Source: Loripinus fragilis (lineage: Eukaryota > Mollusca > Bivalvia > Lucinida > Lucinidae). From it: a stretch of DNA of 64,000 nucleotides. This document shows, in pieces, positions 58,530-64,000 of the stretch; positions within the stretch are counted from its first letter, which is position 1; each line of letters opens with the position of its first letter. The notes under the pieces were generated by a model. The model had not been told where the DNA came from and did not search any database. It worked only from the letters and a program-made list of their open reading frames with translations. A program made the translations under genes and the position numbers. Where the stretch lies: contig OZ026520.1 of assembly GCA_964019695.1 (NCBI GenBank), positions 29,546,120 to 29,610,119 on the forward strand, given 5' to 3'.

Positions 58530-60033
58530 CATTTTAACAGCTGAACCTGCGGCCCAGCCTGTTTTTAACATTGTTCCGAGTATTTTAATAGATTATATTG
58601 CAGCTGGACCTGTTATTTACATTGTTCCATGTATTATAACAGCAGAGCTGATTACTCAGCTGGGCCTGTTATTAACATTGTTCTGTGCATTTAAACAGAT
58701 GATTACGCAGCCCGGCCTGGTGATTACATTGTTCTGTGCATTTTTACAGCTGAACCAGCGGCCCGGCCTATTTCTTTTACATTGTTCTGTGCATTTAGAT
58801 AGATGATTTCGTATCCTGGCCTGTTATTAACATTGTTCTGTGCATTTTAACAGATAATTACGCAGCCCGGCCTGTTATTTACATTATTCCGTGTATTTGA
58901 ACAGATGAACCAGCAGCCCGACCTGTTATTTACATTGTTCTGTGCATTATAACACTGACCACTCAGCCCGGCCTGTTATTTACATTGTTCCGTGCATTTT
59001 TACAGCTGATCATGCAGCCCAGCCTGCTATTTACATTGTTTCGTGCATTTAAACAGCTGAACCAGCAGCCCGACCTGTTATTTACATTGTTCCGTGCATT
59101 TTAACAGCTGATCAAGTAGCCCCGCCTGTTATTTAATTGTACAGCTGATCATGCAGCCCAGCCTACTATTTACATTGTTCCGTGCATTTAAACAGCTGAA
59201 CCAGCAGCCATACCTGTTATTTACATTGTTCCGTGCATTTTAACAGCTGATCAAGTAGCCCCGCCTGTTATTTAAATTGTTCCATGCATTTTTACAGCTG
59301 ATCACACAGCCGGGCCTGCTATTTACAGTGTTCCATGCATTTTAACAGCTGAACCAGCAGCCCGACCTGTTATTGACATTGTTCCGTGCATTATAACAGA
59401 TGATCACTCAGCCCGGCCTGTTATTTATATTGTTCAGTGCACTTTAACAGCTGAACCAGCATCCTAGCCTGTTATTTACCTTGTTCCGTGCATTATAATG
59501 ATGATTAAGAAGCATGGCCTGTCATTAACATTGTTCTGTGCATTTTAAAAGATGATTTCGCAGCCCCGCCTGTTATTTACATTTTTCCGTGCATTTTAAC
59601 AGCTCAACCAGCAGCCAGGCCTGTTATTTACATTGTTCCAAGCATTTTAACAGATAATAATGCAGCCCGGCCTGTTTTTAACATCGTTCTGTGCGTTTTA
59701 ACAATTGAACCAGCGGCACGCCTGTTAATTACATTGTTCCGTGCATTTGAACAGATGATTACGCAGCCCAGCTTGTTATTTACATTGTTCCGTGCATTAT
59801 AACAGCTGATCACTCAGTTCAGCCTGTTATTTACATTGTTCCGTGGATTTTACATTGTTCCGTGCATTATTATAGCAGCCTGGTCTGTTTTTAACATTGT
59901 TCCTCGCATTTTAACCGTTAATCACGCAGCCCGGCCTGTTATATACATTGTTCCGTGCATTATAACAGCTGATCACTCAGCCCGGCCTGTTATTTACATT
60001 GTTTGTGCATTTTAACAGCTGAACCAGCAGCCT
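58530..60033 (-). repeat. 51-bp satellite (family B), inverted block
   Basis: At about 58,530 the sequence switches from AACAGGCC to ATTTTAACAGCTGAACC. From there units read as the complement (GCCCGGCCTGTTATTTACAT, TGTTCCGTGCATTATAACAG). About 29 units follow before family A resumes. Confidence 0.95.
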
Positions 60034-63000
60034 GGAATTTTATTCCTATTTTAACATTCGATATGAGGCCAAATATTTTATTTGGACATTCTATTCCTAA
60101 TTTGAAATTCGAAATGAGGCCGAATATCTTATTTGGACATTCATAATCCTATTTTGACATTCGATCTAGCGCCATTCAAAATCGTATTTTGACATTCGAA
60201 CTGAGGCCGGCCGAATATCATATTTTGATATTCAATATCATATTTTGCCGTTCGAACCGAGGCCTTTTATCGTATTTTGACATTCAAAATTCTATTTTGA
60301 CATCCAAAATGAGGCTTAATAGGCTATCATATTTTGACATTCCAAATCCTATTTTGACATTCATACAGAGGCCAAATATCGTCTTTTGACATTGACATTG
60401 GATCTGCTGCAGAATATCGTATATTGACATTCACAATCCTATTTCGACATTCGAACTGAGGCGGAATGTGACATTTTGACATTCACAATCCTATTTCGAC
60501 ATTCGAATTAAGGCTGAATATCGTATTTTGACATTCACAGTCCTATTTTGACATTCAAATTCGGGCGGAATTTCGCATTTTGACATTCAATATCTTATTT
60601 TGACATTCAGAATGGGGCTGAATATCGAATTTTGATATTCATAATCTTCTTTTGACATTCGAACTACAACCAAAAATCATATTTGTACATTAAAATTCCT
60701 ATTAGTACATCCGAATTTAGGCCGAATATCGTTTTTTAACAAAAACTAATTTGACGTTCGAAATGAGGCCAAATATAATATTTACACAATCAATTTCCTA
60801 TTTTGACATTAAAACTCAGGCCGAATATCGTATTTTGACATTCAATATCCTATTTTGACGTTCCAAATGAGGCCCAATATCATTTTTTGACATTCAAAAT
60901 CCTATCTTGACATTCATATTAAGCCCTAATATCTTATTTTGACATTCACAATCCTATTTTGACATTCAAACTGAGGCCGAATATTGTATTTTGACATTCA
61001 ATATCTTATATTGACATTCGGAATGGGGCCGAATATCGAATTTTGACTTTGACAATCCCATTTTGACATTCAACACGAAGTCGAGTATCGTATTTTGACG
61101 TTTAAATCCCATTTTGACATTAGAAACAAGGCAGAATATCGTATTTAGACATCAATATCCTATTTAAACTTTCGAAATGAGGCTGAACATCGTAGTTTGA
61201 CATTCAAAATCCTATTTTGACATTCAAACTGGGGCCTAATATCGTATTTTGACATTGAATATCTTATTTTGACATTCAACACGAAGTCGAATATCGTATT
61301 TTAACCGTTTAAATCCAATTTTAGTATTCAAATTAAGGCCGAATATCGTATTTTAATATTCAAAATCTTATTTTGACATTCAAATTGGGGCCAAATATCG
61401 TATTTTGCCATTCAAAATCCTATTTAAACATTCAAATTGAACCCGATTATCGTATGTTGACATTCACAATCATATTTTGACATTCGAACTGAGGACGAAT
61501 ATGGCATATTGACATTCACATTCCTATTTTGACATTCGAATTAAGGCCGGATATCGTACTTTGAAATTCAAAATCTTGTTTGACATTCAAATTCTGGCCG
61601 AATATCGTATTTTGACTCTCAATATCTTATTTTGACATCCTGAACGGGGGCGAATATCGAATTTTGACATTCACAATCCTATTTTGACATTCGAAATGAG
61701 GCCGAATATGGCATATTGACATTCACATTCCCATTTTGACATTCGAATTAAGGCCGGATATCGTACTTTGAAATTCAAAATCTTGTTTGACATTCAAACT
61801 CTGGCCGAATATCGTTTTTTTGACACTCAATATCTTATTTTGACATTCTGAACGGGGCGAATATCGAATTTTGACATTCACAATCCTATTTTGACATTCG
61901 AAATGAGGCCGAATATCGTAATTGACATTCTAAATCCAATTTTGACAATCGAAATAAGGCTGAATATCGTCTTTTGACGTTCAAAATCCTATTTTGACAT
62001 TCGAACTACGGCCAAAAATCATATTCGGACATTAGAATTCCTTTTATGACATCCAAATTTAGGCCTAATATCGCTTTTTTTGACATTAAAAAACTATTTT
62101 GACGCTCGAAATGAGGTCAAATATATTATTTAGACAATCAAAATCCTGTTTTGACATTCTACTTAGGCCGAATATCGTATTTTGACATTCAATATCCTAT
62201 TTTGACGTTCGAACTGACGCCCAACATCCTATTTTGACATTTAAATTGAGCCTGAATATCTTATTTTGACATTCACAGTCCTATTTTGACATTCGAACTG
62301 AGACCGAATATTGTATTTTGACATTCAATATCTTATTTTGACATTCAAATGGGACCGAATATCGAATTTTTACATTGACAAACCTTTTTTGACACTCAAC
62401 TTGAAGCCAAATATCGTATTTCAACATTCAAAATCCTATTTTCACATTCGAAACAAGGCCGAATATCGTATTTTTACATCAAAATCGTATTTTGACATTC
62501 GAACTGGCGCCGAATATCGTATGAGGACATTCTGAGTCCAATTTTGACCATGAGGCCGACCATCGTAATTTGACGTTCAAAATCCTAATTTGACATTCGA
62601 ACTACAACCAAAAATCATATTTGGACATAAGAATACCTATAAGGACATCCAAATTTAGACCGAATATCGTTTTTTTACATTAAAAAACTATTTTGAAGGT
62701 CGAAATGAAGCCAAGTATAATATTTAAACAATAAAAATCCTATTTTGAAATTATTACTGATGCCGAATATCGTATTTTGACATTCAATATCCTATTTTGA
62801 CGTTCCAACTGAGGCCCAATATCATTTTTTGACATTCAAAATCCTATCTTGACATTCATATTAAGCCTGAATATCTTGTTTGACATTCACAATTCTATTT
62901 TGACATTCAAACTGAGGCCTAATTTTCTAAAACATTCTAATTTTGACATTGGAAATGGCGCCGAATATCGAATTTTGACATTGACAATCCTATTTTGACA

Positions 63001-64000
63001 TGTGACATGAAGTCGAATATCGTATTTTGACATTTAAATCCCATTTTGACATTCCATACAAGGCGGAATATCGTAAATAGATATCAATATCCTATTTAAC
63101 ATTCAAAATGAGGCTAAATATCGTAGTTTGACATTCAAAATCCTATTTTGACATTCAAACTGGGGCCGAATATCGTATTTTGACATTGAATATCTTATTT
63201 TGACATTCAACAAGAAGTCAAATATCGTATTTTGCCACTTGAATCCCATTTTGACATTCAAATTAAGGCCGAATATCCTATTTTAACATTTAAAATCTTA
63301 TTTTGATTTTCAAACTGGGGCCGAATATCGTATTTTTACATTCAAAATCCTATTTTAATGTTCAAATTGAACCCGAATATCGTAATTTGACATTGACAAT
63401 CCTATTTTGACATGCGACACGAAGCCGAATATCGTATTTTGACATTTAAATATCCCATTTTGACATTCGAAACAAGGCCGAATATCGTATTTGGACATCA
63501 ATATCCTATTTTAACATTCGAACTGAGGCCGAATATCGTATTTTGACATCCAAAATCCTATTTTGACATTCAACTGAGGCCGAATATCATATTTTGACAT
63601 TCAATATCTTATTTTGACATTCGACACAAAGTATTTTGACATTTAAATCTCATTTCGACATTTAAACTGGGGCCAAATATCGTATTTTGACATTCAATAT
63701 CTTATTTATACATTCGGAATGGGGACGAATATCGAATTTTGACATTCACAATCGTATTTTGACATTCGACGCGAAGCCGAATATTGTATTTTGACATTCA
63801 AAATATCATACTGTTATTAGAAACAAAGCCGAATATCGTATTTGGACATCAATTTCCTATTTTGACACTCGAATTTGCGCCGAATATCGTATTTTGACAT
63901 TCAAAATCCCATATTGACATTCGAAACAAGGCCGAATATCGTATTTAGACATCAATTTCCTATTTTGACACTCAAATGAGCGTCGAATATCGCATTTTGA
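60034..64000. repeat. 52-bp satellite (family A), right block, runs off the window
   Basis: The unit is CCTATTTTGACATTCGAACT, GAGGCCGAATATCGTA, TTTTGACATTCACAAT. It has the same layout and orientation as the left block, but GAGGCCGAATATCGTATTTT replaces TGGGCCAAATATCGCTTTTT, so it is a diverged subfamily. Near 61,500 and 61,700 adjacent segments of about 200 bp are almost the same, indicating local duplication. Confidence 0.92.

Noticed and set aside
39932..60033. CRISPR array
   Set aside because: Monomers are contiguous, with no unique spacers of constant length between identical repeats, and the DNA is eukaryotic.

Overview
This window is eukaryotic (animal) genomic DNA. It holds the 3' part of one large spliced gene on the + strand, followed by transposon-rich intergenic DNA and then about 34 kb of tandem repeats. 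Phase-compatible GT-AG introns, tRNA-derived SINEs with target-site duplications, many short palindromic MITEs and long satellite blocks suit a metazoan. A mollusc, probably a bivalve, is my best guess from the style of the repeats and the gene; nothing here proves the species.

Region 1 (1-22,390) is the gene. Six well-supported coding exons (2779-3323, 4163-4260, 5725-5989, 7700-12912, 16673-18874, 20469-22156) join with matching phases into 3,337 codons including the stop. A seventh, weak candidate exon lies at 1-68; the real 5' end lies outside the window. The product is a modular type I membrane protein. A unit of about 610-650 residues (LamG/pentraxin-like jelly roll, Cys-containing helical segment, EGF/laminin-EGF-like Cys cluster, degenerate VWD-like domain) repeats four times or more. 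A last LamG, a stalk, one transmembrane helix and a proline-rich, basic, Ser/Thr-rich cytoplasmic tail follow. Exon 3 has two furin-type sites. One in-frame TGA (12717-12719) interrupts the fourth LamG domain, while everything downstream stays open and correctly phased.

The introns and the 22.4-29.85 kb intergenic stretch are packed with mobile elements: hAT-like MITEs with 8-bp duplications, several TTAA-ended (piggyBac-type) MITE families, three full SINEs and one 5'-truncated SINE, a 1.54-kb element with subterminal repeats, and several fold-back elements, some nested in one another. I found no second protein-coding gene.

Region 2 (29.85-34.89 kb) is a satellite of about 130 bp, broken once by an 0.85-kb stretch holding a MITE and a 140-bp palindrome. 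Region 3 (34.89-39.93 kb) is a satellite of about 51-52 bp, interrupted by a 1.07-kb transposon-like insertion and a (TA)n microsatellite. Region 4 (39.93-60.03 kb) is a second, unrelated 51-bp satellite of about 390 copies. It has nested higher-order repeats (713 bp; about 1.9-2.1 kb; 2,146 bp) and an orientation switch at about 58,530. Region 5 (60.03-64.00 kb) returns to the 52-bp family of region 3 as a diverged subfamily, and runs off the window end. Long open frames in regions 2-5 come from repeat periods divisible by three and are not called as genes.
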